Positions 27,408 to 40,213 of a stretch of 64,000 nucleotides of DNA are shown here, in pieces. Within the stretch, counting starts at the first letter, position 1, and every line of letters starts with the position of its first letter. Position numbers and translations under genes: made by a program. The stretch comes from Staphylococcus croceilyticus (GTDB lineage Bacteria > Bacillota > Bacilli > Staphylococcales > Staphylococcaceae), in contig NZ_PPRD01000077.1 of assembly GCF_002902575.1 (NCBI RefSeq), positions 21,337-85,336 of the forward strand. Reading direction: 5' to 3'. Under the pieces are notes generated by a model. It was not told where the DNA came from. It worked only from the letters and a program-made list of their open reading frames with translations, and made no database searches.

Positions 27408-28319
27408 TCATTTTTTAATCATTCGTTTTAAATTAATTCCTAAATCAAGTACCCCAAGTAATGAAACAATATGTGTAAATGGCGTTATAATTGTCCCCAC
27501 GACCATTAATAATATTGAAACACCGTCTGGCATACGTTTTGCTTTACCAAAGAAATGAATTAAGCTCAATCCTTGGATATACATCAATAATGATAACACA
27601 ACTTCGAAATTTAATACGATGCTTTGGAAAATACTTGGTTCAGTTGCCACCATGACACAAAGCAATACAATCATATATATCCATAGTAATGAACGATTCA
27701 TTTGCCAAGCAAATAGTGGTTTGAAAATGGGTGTTGCTACTTTAAATTTACGTAGAATTGGAAATGTAATAATTAGATTAATTAAAACAAAAATAAAGAT
27801 TAAAAGGATAATAAAACTTGGAAGTTGAACTGACATTTGTCGGAAGCCTTCTTCTAAAATCGCTTTATAATCTGATTCTACGCCAGCAGTTACAATCGTA
27901 TCATGTAACGTATCTTTAAATGGTTTAATTAACGTTGATGCGCTTGGCATTTTTTTGAAAACTTGTAATAACATAAATGCGACTAAAGTAAATATACTTA
28001 AATAAGCTGTGGCAATATATAAGATACGTTCTTTAGAGGCACGTTCTTTTAATAATTGGCCAATTACGAAACTAAGTAATAAAACTAAAATCATGGCACT
28101 TAATACAAATGTATTACCTAGTAAAGTAGTTAAGATTACGGTTACTAAAGCTCCAATCCCAAATGATGGTATTGATTTGTTCCATAGAATAACACCGGGA
28201 ATGGTAGCGAATAGACATAATATTAAGCCAAGAACTGGTAATACATACGTTACTAAAGCAACAATCACAAGTGCTAACGTTCCCAGAATGGTTGCTTTAG
28301 GATGTACTTTTGAAAACAC
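27408..28319 (-). CDS. DUF2232 (YybS-like) membrane protein
   Basis: 303 aa with about eight hydrophobic helices; the B. subtilis homologue is yybS, also next to gdpP (yybT) and rplI. The frame opens with GTG 28328, but that codon overlaps the SD TAGGAGTGG, so the GTG at 28319 (MFSKVHPKATILG) is preferred. It resembles S-component-like integral membrane proteins of the DUF2232 family. Function unknown; conserved linkage suggests a role near c-di-AMP turnover or the membrane (inference). Confidence 0.85.
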   Translation of the reverse strand: MFSKVHPKATILGTLALVIVALVTYVLPVLGLILCLFATIPGVILWNKSIPSFGIGALVTVILTTLLGNTFVLSAMILVLLLSFVIGQLLKERASKERILYIATAYLSIFTLVAFMLLQVFKKMPSASTLIKPFKDTLHDTIVTAGVESDYKAILEEGFRQMSVQLPSFIILLIFIFVLINLIITFPILRKFKVATPIFKPLFAWQMNRSLLWIYMIVLLCVMVATEPSIFQSIVLNFEVVLSLLMYIQGLSLIHFFGKAKRMPDGVSILLMVVGTIITPFTHIVSLLGVLDLGINLKRMIKK

Positions 28320-28410
28320 ATTCGCCACTCCTATACTTTTTTTGACTATAACTTCTATTTTAACCTCTATGGAAGATTAAAACAAATAGCTCGAACCCTT
28401 CATCTTATTA

Positions 28411-29379
28411 TTATTTACGTTTGAAATTAGTGACTTTTAAGAAGTGATAGAGATTTGGCGCCCAGTCATTAAAGTTTAATAAGAAGCCATCATGTCCAAC
28501 ATTATCTGGTACGAAGAAATGGCGATGATATTTGAATCTCTCCCCTACTGCTCTTACTTGATCATCTGGATAGAGTAAATCATCTGTAAAGCCCATCGTT
28601 AAGACTTTAGTATCTAAAGATTGTAATACTTCATCGACATCATCCCGACCTCGATCTAAATTATGACTGTCCAACACATTTAACATAGTTAAATAACATG
28701 CTAAATCATAACTTTCTTTAAATTTATCGCCTTGGTAGCGTTGATAAGTGACGACTTCATCTGGTGTAAAGCGTTCATCATAACTTTTAGAAGAACGATA
28801 AGTAAGAAAGCCAAGTTGGCGTGCAATACTTAAGCCTTCTTTGCCACCTAATTGAATCGCTTCGCGTGCAATCTCATTAAAGGCTCGACTATAAGAGGAT
28901 GTTTTGTCAGTAGCAGCTAAGATAACTGCTTTGTCTATTTGAAATTGGTTGTTATAGAGCAATTCCATCGCTTGCATGCCACCTAAACTGCCCCCAATTA
29001 AGATATTAATTCTATTGAAGCCGAGTGCTTGGATACCCTTTTCAATGGCTTTAACAATGTCTCTTAAGGTTAATTGCTTTGGAAAATGCGGATCCGTTAA
29101 CGGCGAACTTGAACCAAATGGGCTACCAATAACGTTAAATGTAAGAAATTGGTAATCATAGATAGGCATGTAGCCACCATCAATAATTTCGCGCCACCAG
29201 CCTGGTTGTTCATCTGTGCCATAGGTTAAATGATTACCTGTAAGGGCATGACAAACTACGACAAGTGGTTGACCTGAATACCCTACATGCTCGTATCGTA
29301 ACTGCAAATTCTCAATCGTTTCTCCTGATTCTGTCGTAAAAAATCCTAGGTTCAATGTATCTACTGTATAATTTGTCAT
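28411..29379 (-). CDS. metX: Homoserine O-acetyltransferase (MetX-type alpha/beta hydrolase)
   Basis: 322 aa. Acylates the homoserine hydroxyl for methionine synthesis. Alpha/beta-hydrolase signatures: oxyanion region VVVCHALTGNHLT, nucleophile elbow GGSLGGMQAME (Ser), the Asp of GFTDDLLYP and the His of NVGHDGFLLN. RBS AAAGGAGG lies 8 nt before ATG 29379. A SAM-I riboswitch with its own terminator precedes it, which fits methionine-pathway control. The acyl donor (acetyl or succinyl) cannot be told from sequence with certainty. Confidence 0.92.
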   Translation of the reverse strand: MTNYTVDTLNLGFFTTESGETIENLQLRYEHVGYSGQPLVVVCHALTGNHLTYGTDEQPGWWREIIDGGYMPIYDYQFLTFNVIGSPFGSSSPLTDPHFPKQLTLRDIVKAIEKGIQALGFNRINILIGGSLGGMQAMELLYNNQFQIDKAVILAATDKTSSYSRAFNEIAREAIQLGGKEGLSIARQLGFLTYRSSKSYDERFTPDEVVTYQRYQGDKFKESYDLACYLTMLNVLDSHNLDRGRDDVDEVLQSLDTKVLTMGFTDDLLYPDDQVRAVGERFKYHRHFFVPDNVGHDGFLLNFNDWAPNLYHFLKVTNFKRK

Positions 29380-29399
29380 GCGATTACCTCCTTTAAAAT

Positions 29400-29442
29400 A
29401 AAAATCGCTTCCTACTCTTGTTATAAGAAGTAAGAAGCGATT
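29400..29442 (-). terminator. Riboswitch-controlled terminator of metX
   Basis: On the minus strand AATCGCTTC...TACT and GTAGGAAGCGATT form a stem followed by TTTTTATTTT, between the SAM aptamer and the metX ribosome binding site. Confidence 0.9.
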
Positions 29443-29453
29443 GTGCTTTAATA

Positions 29454-29553
29454 CTTATCATTCGAGTAGTGTCTCGTTGGTTTTAGCACCGTACTTGAAG
29501 TTGCCGGTTGCTGAAGCTTCTTTGGGCCAAATCCCTCTGCTTCTCATAATAAG
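29454..29553 (-). ncRNA. SAM-I (S-box) riboswitch upstream of metX
   Basis: Minus-strand S-box consensus: P1 arms CTTATTAT/ATGATAAG, the kink-turn/P2 sequence GAGAAGCAGAGGGA, the pseudoknot and P3 segments GAAGCTTCAGCAACCGGC, GGTGCTAAAACC and the ACGAGACA 3' part. SAM binding would favour the terminator downstream and switch metX off when methionine is ample. Confidence 0.95.
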
Positions 29554-29653
29554 GTTTCATGTTATTTTATTTATTTACACGTTAACTTTAGTTTGAATTT
29601 ATTTTATCTGATTGTCGGTATAACTTCAATCGTCAGCTGTTTGGGACTGCCTT

Positions 29654-29983
29654 TTAAAAGAAGAAACGTATACTGGCAATAAGTGCGATGCCTACGAGTA
29701 TGGTTACTGTCAGACTGCGTGTTACGAGTGCGATGATGACGGTTGGGATGGTTACGATGATATACGGGATGTTAAGTGTGTAACCTTGAACGCCTTCTTG
29801 TTGCACGATAATGCCGTCTAGGATGAGTGCTGTGAATAATGTGATTGGAATGAATGATAACCATTCAATGACGGTTTCTGAAAGTTGTATTCGTGAAATC
29901 ATCAAGAATGGCAGGATTCGAATAATTATGGTTACGAGTCCACACAAGACGATAAGGATGAACATATGCCAAGATGTTGTCAT
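29654..29983 (-). CDS. azlD: Branched-chain amino acid exporter small subunit AzlD
   Basis: 109 aa, four predicted membrane helices. With AzlC it forms a branched-chain amino acid (and analogue) efflux pair. The long open frame reaches 30088, but the ATG at 29983 overlaps the azlC stop (ATGA) and the N-terminus MTTSWHMFILIVLCGLVTII followed by RILPFL matches the family. Last gene of azlCD; about 270 bp to metX contain only the riboswitch leader. Confidence 0.93.
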   Translation of the reverse strand: MTTSWHMFILIVLCGLVTIIIRILPFLMISRIQLSETVIEWLSFIPITLFTALILDGIIVQQEGVQGYTLNIPYIIVTIPTVIIALVTRSLTVTILVGIALIASIRFFF

Positions 29984-30675
29984 CGATCCATCACCACCCC
30001 TAATGTTGCTGCAAAGATTGATGCGATAAGAATAGCGACATAAGATGGCATAAACCAGCTTAAGATAAGCATCATCACTATTACGCATGCGATTAATACG
30101 AGATATATTTTAATCTTTGAGCCTCTTATAGTTTCAAATTGTGCCATTGCCAGGAAAATGAACATGGCAGTTATGGCGAAGTCTAGCCCAAACATCTCCG
30201 GGTTAGAAATGTATTTACCGAATACGGCTCCCGCTACGCTTGCAAGTGCCCAGAACGTATAGGCGGTAAGGTTAAGACCGTGTAACCAGCGATCGTTAAT
30301 CTTCTCCCCTTTTAAGTGAGGTGTAATGGCTACACCAAATGTTTCGTCAGTCAGAATAGAAGACATGGCTAAACGATTCCAAAAGCCGTAATCTTTGTAA
30401 TTTGGTGCGAGTGTCATTGATAAAAGAAAGAAACGTGAATTTACAATTAATGTCGTTAAGACAATTGCAGACATAGGTGTGCCTGTAATCACAAGTGCGC
30501 AAATGATAAATTGCGCTGCACCTGCGTAAACGAGTAAGCATAACAATAGAATTTCTAAAACACTAAAATGTTGGGAAGCCGCCACGATTCCAAATGACAA
30601 TCCAATTCCGACATATCCTAATAACGTAGGAATACATTCTTTGACCCCTTGTTTAAATGTCACATGTGACGTCAT
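29980..30675 (-). CDS. azlC: Branched-chain amino acid exporter large subunit AzlC
   Basis: 231 aa integral membrane protein. The AzlC motifs PTLLGYVGIGLSFGIVA, LLVYAGAAQFI, LIVNSRFFLLSM and SSILTDETFGVA are clear, with six or more helices. AGGGGG precedes the ATG by 8 nt. Overlaps azlD by 4 nt. Substrate assignment (leucine-family amino acids) rests on the family. Confidence 0.94.
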   Translation of the reverse strand: MTSHVTFKQGVKECIPTLLGYVGIGLSFGIVAASQHFSVLEILLLCLLVYAGAAQFIICALVITGTPMSAIVLTTLIVNSRFFLLSMTLAPNYKDYGFWNRLAMSSILTDETFGVAITPHLKGEKINDRWLHGLNLTAYTFWALASVAGAVFGKYISNPEMFGLDFAITAMFIFLAMAQFETIRGSKIKIYLVLIACVIVMMLILSWFMPSYVAILIASIFAATLGVVMDR

Positions 30676-30948
30676 TTAAGTACCCCCTTTGTTTAAATTT
30701 TGTATTAAAGAAAAAATGAATATTTAAGAATTTAAACTTAGTCTAATACACACTCTGAATAGCCGCAATAGTCTTAGACAGAAGTTTGTGTGAAGTTAGA
30801 CTGAAAGACGTGTTAAAACATTGTTATAACAGTATTTAAAAATGTCAGAATTTTATTAAATCAAAATAGAGTTACCTCTGTAGAGGTAGTCTAATTTAAT
30901 AGATTTTACTGCGCTACTTTATCAAGAAAAAGTGGTTTATAAACATAA
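30676..30948. other. Gap upstream of azlC with a short dispersed repeat
   Basis: No gene. The segment CCGCAATAGTCTTAGACAG (30763-30781) to GTGTGAAGTTAGACTGAAAG (30789-30808) resembles, in opposite orientation, 44944-44993 (TTCAGTCTAACTTCAGACAA and ATTGCGG). Two AT-rich candidate promoter areas exist, but none is compelling. Confidence 0.4.
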
Positions 30949-30979
30949 AAAAGTGAGGAGTTTAAACCTCCTCACTTTT
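30949..30979. terminator. Terminator of serS
   Basis: AAAAGTGAGGAG and CTCCTCACTTTT form a perfect 12-bp stem with a 7-base loop, 28 nt beyond the serS stop. Its symmetric A/T flanks allow bidirectional use. Confidence 0.92.
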
Positions 30980-31007
30980 ATTGATAAACTAATATTTAAA
31001 TTTTAGA

Positions 31008-32294
<1,287 letters not shown>

Positions 32295-32357
32295 TTAACA
32301 TTCATCCTTCCCATTTTTTGAAAAATTATTAAGAATGGTCGCTACTTTTAAATAAAT

Positions 32358-32585
32358 AAAAAAAGACCACATCCCTCACAAGGGACGTGGTCTACGCGTT
32401 GCCACCCTATTTAACAATTTAACACATAGATTATGTACTAAATTGCACTTTACTAAAATAACGGTTATTACCGATTGCTCACAACTGTAGGTAGATTCGC
32501 ATAATCATTAATTACTTGTTCACACTCAACACAAGCTCTCTGAAATTAACGTATTATGTTACTTGGCCTACGAACAATAACTTAT
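32358..32585 (-). ncRNA. T-box riboswitch of serS
   Basis: Minus strand: T-box core AGGGTGGCAACGCG (complement of 32395-32408), followed by the terminator GACCACGTCCC/GGGATGTGGTC and a T run (32358-32393). Upstream lies a long stem I region with an AG-bulge-like CAGAGAGC. A UCU triplet in GCGAATCTACC is a plausible serine specifier, but the secondary structure was not computed. Uncharged tRNA-Ser would stabilise the antiterminator. Confidence 0.9.
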
Positions 32586-32711
32586 TAAGTTATTTTTAAT
32601 ATAGCAAAGTCTTTTAGAATTTTCAAGCAATTGCTAATGTTAAATTTTTTAGTTAGGTAAACGCTATCATTTTCAATAATTGAGACTTTCAAATATTTAT
32701 CAGAAATAGTG

Positions 32712-32740
32712 TTGACGAAAGTCTCTAGCAGGTATAGTAT
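32712..32740 (+). promoter_or_regulatory. Candidate promoter of nnrD
   Basis: TTGACG (32712-32717), 17-bp spacer, TAGTAT (32735-32740). It is oriented away from serS; the 145-nt leader that follows contains no ORF. Confidence 0.5.
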
Positions 32741-32884
32741 TTTCTATTGTATTTAAAGCTCATAAATGTCTGACCTTTCGCTACGAATTTAAGTTCAGAC
32801 TTTGAAAATATAGGCAATCATAGAGGACTGGACGTGAAGAAGGTATATTTTGTCCTAACCTCATAGATAGGGAGGGTTTTGTTC

Positions 32885-33697
32885 ATGGAAACATTAACTA
32901 CTGTTAATATTCCAAAACGTAAAGATGAAACACATAAAGCCGATTACGGTAAAATCTTGTTAATCGGTGGTAGTGCGAATTTAGGTGGCGCTATTATGTT
33001 AGCTGCTCGTGCTTGCGTATTCAGTGGCAGTGGTTTAATTACAGTCGCTACACATCCAAATAACCACGCAGCTATCCATTCACGTTGCCCAGAAGCAATG
33101 GTAACAGATATTAATGATACTAAAATGTTAACAAAGCTCATTGAAAACACAGACAGTATCTTAATTGGTCCAGGACTTGGTGTAGATTTCAAAGGAAATA
33201 ATGCCATTACATTCTTACTTCAAAACATTCAACCTCACCAAAACTTAATTGTTGATGGTGATGCAATTACAATATTTAGTAAATTGAAACCAGACATTCC
33301 AACATGTCGCGTTATCTTTACACCACATCAAAAAGAATGGGAACGTTTAAGTGGCATTCCTATTGAAGAACAAACGTATGAACGTAATAGAGAAGCTGTA
33401 GATAAATTAGGCGCTACAGTGGTCTTGAAAAAACATGGTACTGAAATCTACTTTAAAGATGACGATTATAAACTTGCGATTGGTACACCAGCCATGGCAA
33501 CAGGCGGTATGGGCGATACACTTGCAGGTATGATTACAAGCTTTGTAGGTCAATTCGATAGCTTAAAAGACGCAGTAACAAGTGCAACTTATACACACAG
33601 TTATATTGGTGAAAAACTCTCAGAAAAAATGTACGTTGTACCGCCTTCACGTTTAATTAATGAAATCCCTTACGTAATGAAAGAATTAGAAAACTAA
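32885..33697 (+). CDS. nnrD: ADP/ATP-dependent NAD(P)H-hydrate dehydratase
   Basis: 270 aa ribokinase-fold enzyme that repairs hydrated NAD(P)H (NADHX/NADPHX) using ADP or ATP. Signatures: GKILLIGGSANLGGAIMLAA, ILIGPGLG, VDGDAI, FTPHQKEWERL, and the catalytic GTPAMATGGMGDTLAGMI with the essential Asp. The frame begins with TTG 32879, but the AGGGAGGG ribosome binding site sits 8 nt before ATG 32885. It is a stand-alone NnrD without a fused epimerase domain and is the only plus-strand gene between rlmH and oriC. Confidence 0.94.
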   Translation: METLTTVNIPKRKDETHKADYGKILLIGGSANLGGAIMLAARACVFSGSGLITVATHPNNHAAIHSRCPEAMVTDINDTKMLTKLIENTDSILIGPGLGVDFKGNNAITFLLQNIQPHQNLIVDGDAITIFSKLKPDIPTCRVIFTPHQKEWERLSGIPIEEQTYERNREAVDKLGATVVLKKHGTEIYFKDDDYKLAIGTPAMATGGMGDTLAGMITSFVGQFDSLKDAVTSATYTHSYIGEKLSEKMYVVPPSRLINEIPYVMKELEN

Positions 33698-33709
33698 TAC
33701 TTGAAATAA

Positions 33710-33756
33710 AAACGCTCTGACATTCTCATTAAAAGAAAATCAGAGCGTTTATTTTA
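33710..33756 (+). terminator. Terminator of nnrD
   Basis: AAACGCTCTGA and TCAGAGCGTTT form a perfect 11-bp stem with a 19-base AT-rich loop, then ATTTTAT. Confidence 0.85.
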
Positions 33757-33980
33757 TATGGAACTAGAAATGGTAAATCTGTATGCTTATACACACGTAA
33801 GTGAGTAGTTCTAAGATGAATAACGAATGACGTTGCGCGACTCTTGACGATTTTTATATTGAACACAAATGGGCGTGCACTTGCGTAAGGCGTTCTAAGA
33901 TAGATAACGAAACGTAGTTACGTAGACTCCTAGGGGAGCATTGCCGTTAATGAACCTAAGTGCAATAGCACTTAGGTAAG

Positions 33981-34275
33981 TAGCTCTAAAGATGGATAAT
34001 GAATGGTGTTGCGCGACTCTTGGCGATTTTTATATTGAACACAAGTGGGCGTGCACTTGCGTAAGGCGTTCTAAGATAGATAACGAAACGTAGTTGAGTG
34101 ACGCCTGAGGGAGCAGGATGAGTGTCGAGACCAAGGCTCGACCCAGCCCCCTAGGCAAGCATCTCAACTTAAGTGAGTGAACATCTATCTAAGAACGCCT
34201 TTACAATACTACAGGCTTGAGCCTTTCCCGCAAGAAAGCGTCGCAACAAAATGAGTGGCATCCATCTAAGAGCTA
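33981..34275. repeat. Palindromic element D2: nested in D1
   Basis: Ends TAGCTCTAAAGATGGATAAT (33981) and GGCATCCATCTAAGAGCTA (to 34275); inner arms GGTGTTGCGCGAC and GCGTCGCAACAAAATG. Its left half and what follows (33981-34097) are a near-identical direct repeat of 33806-33921, both containing CGATTTTTATATTGAACACA and GGGCGTGCACTTGCGTAAGG. Confidence 0.85.
34065..34199. repeat. Palindromic element D3: innermost, complete hairpin
   Basis: Ends GGCGTTCTAAGATAGAT and ATCTATCTAAGAACGCC are perfect inverted repeats of 17 bp. Inside, TAGTTGAGTGACGCCTGAGG pairs imperfectly with CCTAGGCAAGCATCTCAACT, around the central hairpin TGTCGAG/CTCGACC. This is the most symmetrical member of the family. Confidence 0.88.
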
Positions 34276-34330
34276 CTCCCCAGGAAAGCGACACAACTTA
34301 AACGAGTAAACATCTATCTTAGAACTATTA

Positions 34331-34369
34331 AAAAATAAGACTACCTTCACGAGAGGGTAGTCTTATTTT
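34331..34369. terminator. Terminator of gyrA
   Basis: AATAAGACTACC and GGGTAGTCTTATT form a stem with a 9-base loop; on the minus strand it is followed by a T run. It starts 3 bp from the end of element D1. Confidence 0.9.
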
Positions 34370-34376
34370 CGTATTA

Positions 34377-37049
34377 TTATTCGTTATCACTATCGTTTTC
34401 TGAACCATTTTCAATATCTTCATTCACACGATCCATGAAGTCTTGTCTAAGCTCAACGCGTTCATTACTATCATCTTCTGTTGTTTCCGTATGAAGCGCA
34501 TTACCTGGCGTAGCATCATCTACAACATGCTCACTTGGACTTTCTGTACTTTCCGCATTAGGTGTACCTTCTTGTGCTTGAGCCGCTTCTGTTGAATCTT
34601 CATCTTCTGCTTTATCTTGAACCTTAGCTACCGTAGAAACAGATTGATCCTCGCCTAATTTCATTAGACGCACACCTTGTGTTGAACGACCAGTTTGTGA
34701 AATATCCTCTACTTGTAAGCGAATAATGACGCCACCATTTGTAACCATCATTAAATCTTCATCGCCAGTCACTGTAGTGATACATACAATATTACCGTTA
34801 CGCTCTGTGATAGTAGCCGTTTTAACACCTTTACCACCACGATTAGATAAACGATATTCACTTACTGGCGTACGTTTACCATAACCATTTTCAGTAACAA
34901 CTAAAACTTCATCTTCACTGTCTGCATGCGCGACGTCTAAACCAACTACAACGTCGTCTTCACGTAATGAGATACCTCTTACACCTGCTGCTGTACGGCC
35001 TAATGGACGTAAACTATTCTCAGAGAAGCGGATAAGTGATGCGTGAGATGTACCAATTAAGATGTCTTGATTGCCATCAGTTAAGCGGACCGCAATCAGT
35101 TCGTCATCTTCTTTGAAACCAATCGCAATCTTACCGTTCTTGTTAATATGTGAGAAGTTGCTTAACGCAGAACGTTTCACAATACCTTTCTTAGTCGCAA
35201 ATACTAAGAAACTACTCTCGTCTTCAAGATCCCTTACGGCAATCATTGTACTAATGGCTTCGTCATTCTCAAGTTCAATCGCATTGATTACTGGAATACC
35301 TTTAGATTGACGAGAAAGTTCTGGCACTTCATAACCTTTAAGTTTATAAACGCGACCTTTATTCGTGAAGAATAGTACGTTGTCATGCGTGCTTAGTGTA
35401 ACTAATTGGCTGACAAAGTCTTCTTCAAGCGTATTCATGCCTTGCACGCCACGGCCACCTCTGTTTTGAGAACGGTATGTTGAAACAGGTAGACGTTTAA
35501 TATAGTTATTATGACTTAATGTAATGACGATTTGTTCTTCTGGAATTAAGTCTTCATCCTCTAAATCGTCTAAGCCGCCTAATTGAATTTCTGTACGACG
35601 TTCATCACCGAAACGCTCTTTGATTTCAGTTAACTCATCGCGGACTAATTGAAGTAATACTTCTTCATCTGCTAGAATTTCTTCTAATTCTGCAATGTAA
35701 TTTAATAACTCATTATATTCTGATTCAATCTTATCGCGTTCTAAACCTGTTAAACGTCTTAAACGCATATCAAGAATAGCTTGGGCTTGGCGTTCAGAAA
35801 GCTTAAAGCGTTCTTGTAACGTTTCCATAGCGATTTTATCTGTATCAGATTCACGAATGATAGAAATGATTTGATCGATATGGTCTAACGCAATACGTAA
35901 ACCTTCTAAGATATGTGCACGATCTTTCGCTTTCTTCAAGTTATATTCAGTACGACGACGTACAACAATTTTTTGGTGTTCTAAGTATTCAACTAACGCT
36001 TCTTTTAAGTTAATTAATTTAGGACGACCATGTACAAGGGCAATCATATTCACACCGAATGATGTTTGTAATGGTGTCTGTTTGTATAAATTATTAAGAA
36101 TAACATTCGCATTAGCGTCTTTACGTACATCTATTACAATTCTTACGCCTGTACGTAAACTTGTCTCATCACGTAAGTCTGTAATACCTTCGATTTTTTT
36201 ATCACGTACAAGTTCTGCAATTTTTTCAATCATACGTGCTTTATTCACTTGATATGGAATTTCGGTGACTACGATACGTTGACGTCCGCCGCCACGTTCT
36301 TCGATTTCTGCACGTGCGCGCATTTGAACTGAACCACGTCCTGTTTCATATGCGCGTCGGATACCACTTTTCCCTAAAATTAAGCCCGCTGTAGGGAAGT
36401 CAGGGCCTTGGATATCTTCCATAAGTTCTGCGATTGTAACGTCTGGATTCTTACTTAAATGTAATACACCATCAATGACTTCAGTTAAATTATGAGGAGG
36501 AATATTAGTAGCCATACCTACCGCGATACCTGAAGCACCGTTCACTAAAAGGTTAGGGAAACGAGAAGGTAAGACTTCCGGCTCTCTTTCAGTACCATCA
36601 TAGTTATCTAAAAAGTCAATTGTATCTTTATTGATATCGCGTAACAGTTCCAATGTAATCTTTGTCATTTTGGCTTCTGTATAACGCATAGCCGCAGCAC
36701 CATCGCCGTCCATTGAACCAAAGTTACCTTGACCATCTACAAGTGGATAACGATAGCTAAACGTTTGTGCCATTCGGACCATGGCATCATAAATTGAAGA
36801 GTCACCGTGAGGGTGATATTTACCCATTACGTCCCCAACGATACGAGCTGATTTCTTATAGGGTTTATCAGGCGTCATTCCTTGTTCATTTAAACCATAT
36901 AAGATACGACGGTGTACAGGTTTTAAACCATCACGCACATCAGGTAGCGCACGTGAAACGATAACGCTCATTGCATAGTCTAAGAATGATTCACGCATTT
37001 CGCTGGTTATATTTCGTTCATTAATTCTTGATTGAGGTAAGTCAGCCAT
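34377..37049 (-). CDS. gyrA: DNA gyrase subunit A
   Basis: 890 aa. Winged-helix/tower breakage-reunion domain with catalytic Tyr123 (AAAMRYTEA), and C-terminal beta-pinwheel with GyrA box [10 protein letters not shown], followed by an acidic, low-complexity tail (~800-890). Introduces negative supercoils with GyrB. ATG 37049 with GAAGGAGG upstream is preferred over TTG 37052. The quinolone pocket reads [12 protein letters not shown]: Ser84 and Ser85 are wild type, residue 88 is Asp instead of the Glu of S. aureus. Follows gyrB by about 100 nt. Confidence 0.98.
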   Translation of the reverse strand: MADLPQSRINERNITSEMRESFLDYAMSVIVSRALPDVRDGLKPVHRRILYGLNEQGMTPDKPYKKSARIVGDVMGKYHPHGDSSIYDAMVRMAQTFSYRYPLVDGQGNFGSMDGDGAAAMRYTEAKMTKITLELLRDINKDTIDFLDNYDGTEREPEVLPSRFPNLLVNGASGIAVGMATNIPPHNLTEVIDGVLHLSKNPDVTIAELMEDIQGPDFPTAGLILGKSGIRRAYETGRGSVQMRARAEIEERGGGRQRIVVTEIPYQVNKARMIEKIAELVRDKKIEGITDLRDETSLRTGVRIVIDVRKDANANVILNNLYKQTPLQTSFGVNMIALVHGRPKLINLKEALVEYLEHQKIVVRRRTEYNLKKAKDRAHILEGLRIALDHIDQIISIIRESDTDKIAMETLQERFKLSERQAQAILDMRLRRLTGLERDKIESEYNELLNYIAELEEILADEEVLLQLVRDELTEIKERFGDERRTEIQLGGLDDLEDEDLIPEEQIVITLSHNNYIKRLPVSTYRSQNRGGRGVQGMNTLEEDFVSQLVTLSTHDNVLFFTNKGRVYKLKGYEVPELSRQSKGIPVINAIELENDEAISTMIAVRDLEDESSFLVFATKKGIVKRSALSNFSHINKNGKIAIGFKEDDELIAVRLTDGNQDILIGTSHASLIRFSENSLRPLGRTAAGVRGISLREDDVVVGLDVAHADSEDEVLVVTENGYGKRTPVSEYRLSNRGGKGVKTATITERNGNIVCITTVTGDEDLMMVTNGGVIIRLQVEDISQTGRSTQGVRLMKLGEDQSVSTVAKVQDKAEDEDSTEAAQAQEGTPNAESTESPSEHVVDDATPGNALHTETTEDDSNERVELRQDFMDRVNEDIENGSENDSDNE

Positions 37050-37153
37050 CAAGATATCCTCCTTCTATCATCACTTAAAAATGAATAGTCAGACTGTTAA
37101 TACGTACGATTGTTTAACAGCCTGTGCTATAACTTATGCAAATAGGCAATCAA

Positions 37154-39094
<1,941 letters not shown>

Positions 39095-39097
39095 CTA

Positions 39098-40213
39098 TTA
39101 CTTAATAATTTCACCTTGACTGATTCGGTAGAGTTTCGCATTATTCATAATTTCATGATCGATGCCCTCTACTGACGTCGTTGTTACAAATGTTTGTACT
39201 TTATGTTGAATCGTACTTAATAAATGGGTTTGACGAGAATCATCTAACTCACTTAGTACGTCATCTAATAACAAGATGGGATATTCTCCAACTTCAATAT
39301 TCATTAATTCTATTTCTGCTAACTTGATGGATAACGCCGTCGTACGTTGCTGCCCTTGCGAGCCATATGTCTGAGCATCCATACCGTTTACGTTAAACCC
39401 TAAGTCATCTCTATGTGGCCCGTATAAACACACACCGCGCTCCATTTCACGTTTAATATTGTCATTTAACAAGTTAAGCACTTCGTCTAACAGTTCGCTT
39501 TCGTCTTTCTCTGTATCACTTAACTTAATACTCGGTAAATACTTTAAAGACAACGTTTCACGCTCATTTGTAATACCTGAATGAATAGGTTTAGCTAAAG
39601 ATTCTAGCTCTTTTATAAAATGGTCGCGTCTTAACGTCACATTAAGGGCGTATTGCGCAAATTGTTGATTTAACACTTCCAACATAGTTGTGTCCGTCTT
39701 CTGACCAAGTTGTAACTGCTTCAAATAGTTATTCTTTTGTTTAAGAATACGTTGATATTGAGCTAAATCGTTTAAATAAACGGCAGATATCTGACCTAAT
39801 TCCATATCTATAAAACGACGACGTATTTGAGGAGAACCTTTAACAATATTTAAATCTTCAGGCGCAAAAAGAACCACATTAAGATGTCCAACATATTGTG
39901 TTAGTCGACTTTGCTCTAAGTGGTTCACTTTAACTTGTTTACCTTTTTTAGTTATAAACATTGTCAGTGGCATTGTTCCGTGTCTATAACTTAGCTCACC
40001 CTCTATTTTAGCATAATCAGCATTAAACCGTATGAGCTCCTTATCATTAGAGGTACGATGACTTTTTGCCAAAGCTAGCGTATATATTGATTCAAGTAAA
40101 TTTGTCTTCCCTTGGGCATTTTCGCCAATAAGAATATTCACTTCAGGATGACAATTTAACGTAACCTCTTCATAGTTACGATAATTTTCTAATTGGAGTG
40201 TTTTAAGCTTCAT
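39098..40213 (-). CDS. recF: DNA replication and repair protein RecF
   Basis: 371 aa SMC-like ABC ATPase that loads RecA at ssDNA gaps with RecO/RecR. Walker [21 protein letters not shown] (30s), signature region [20 protein letters not shown] and Walker [14 protein letters not shown] are intact. ATG overlaps the yaaA stop by 4 nt (ATGA), and the end abuts gyrB, giving the conserved dnaN-yaaA-recF-gyrB order. Confidence 0.97.
   Translation of the reverse strand: MKLKTLQLENYRNYEEVTLNCHPEVNILIGENAQGKTNLLESIYTLALAKSHRTSNDKELIRFNADYAKIEGELSYRHGTMPLTMFITKKGKQVKVNHLEQSRLTQYVGHLNVVLFAPEDLNIVKGSPQIRRRFIDMELGQISAVYLNDLAQYQRILKQKNNYLKQLQLGQKTDTTMLEVLNQQFAQYALNVTLRRDHFIKELESLAKPIHSGITNERETLSLKYLPSIKLSDTEKDESELLDEVLNLLNDNIKREMERGVCLYGPHRDDLGFNVNGMDAQTYGSQGQQRTTALSIKLAEIELMNIEVGEYPILLLDDVLSELDDSRQTHLLSTIQHKVQTFVTTTSVEGIDHEIMNNAKLYRISQGEIIK

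Larger units (their letters stand above)
33806..34327. repeat. Palindromic element D1: outermost of three nested elements
   Basis: Left end TAGTTCTAAGATGAATAACG (33806) pairs with right end AACATCTATCTTAGAACTA (ending 34327), and GACGTTGCGCGACTC with GAAAGCGACACAACTTAA. Inside it lie a solitary left half related to D3 (33887-33935), the small hairpin CCTAAGTGCAATAGCACTTA(GG) at 33955-33976, and complete elements D2 and D3. The whole gap from nnrD to gyrA contains no ORF. Confidence 0.85.

Noticed and set aside
29811..30088. Extended azlD frame starting at 30088 and the opposite-strand ORF
   Set aside because: The extension overlaps azlC coding sequence; the ATG at 29983 gives the family N-terminus and the ATGA overlap.
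33806..34327. CRISPR-like array
   Set aside because: Repeats are long, palindromic and nested, with no regular short repeat-spacer pattern and no cas genes nearby.
34377..37049. Quinolone-resistance mutation in gyrA
   Set aside because: Ser84 and Ser85 are wild type; Asp88 is a conservative acidic residue and likely species-specific.
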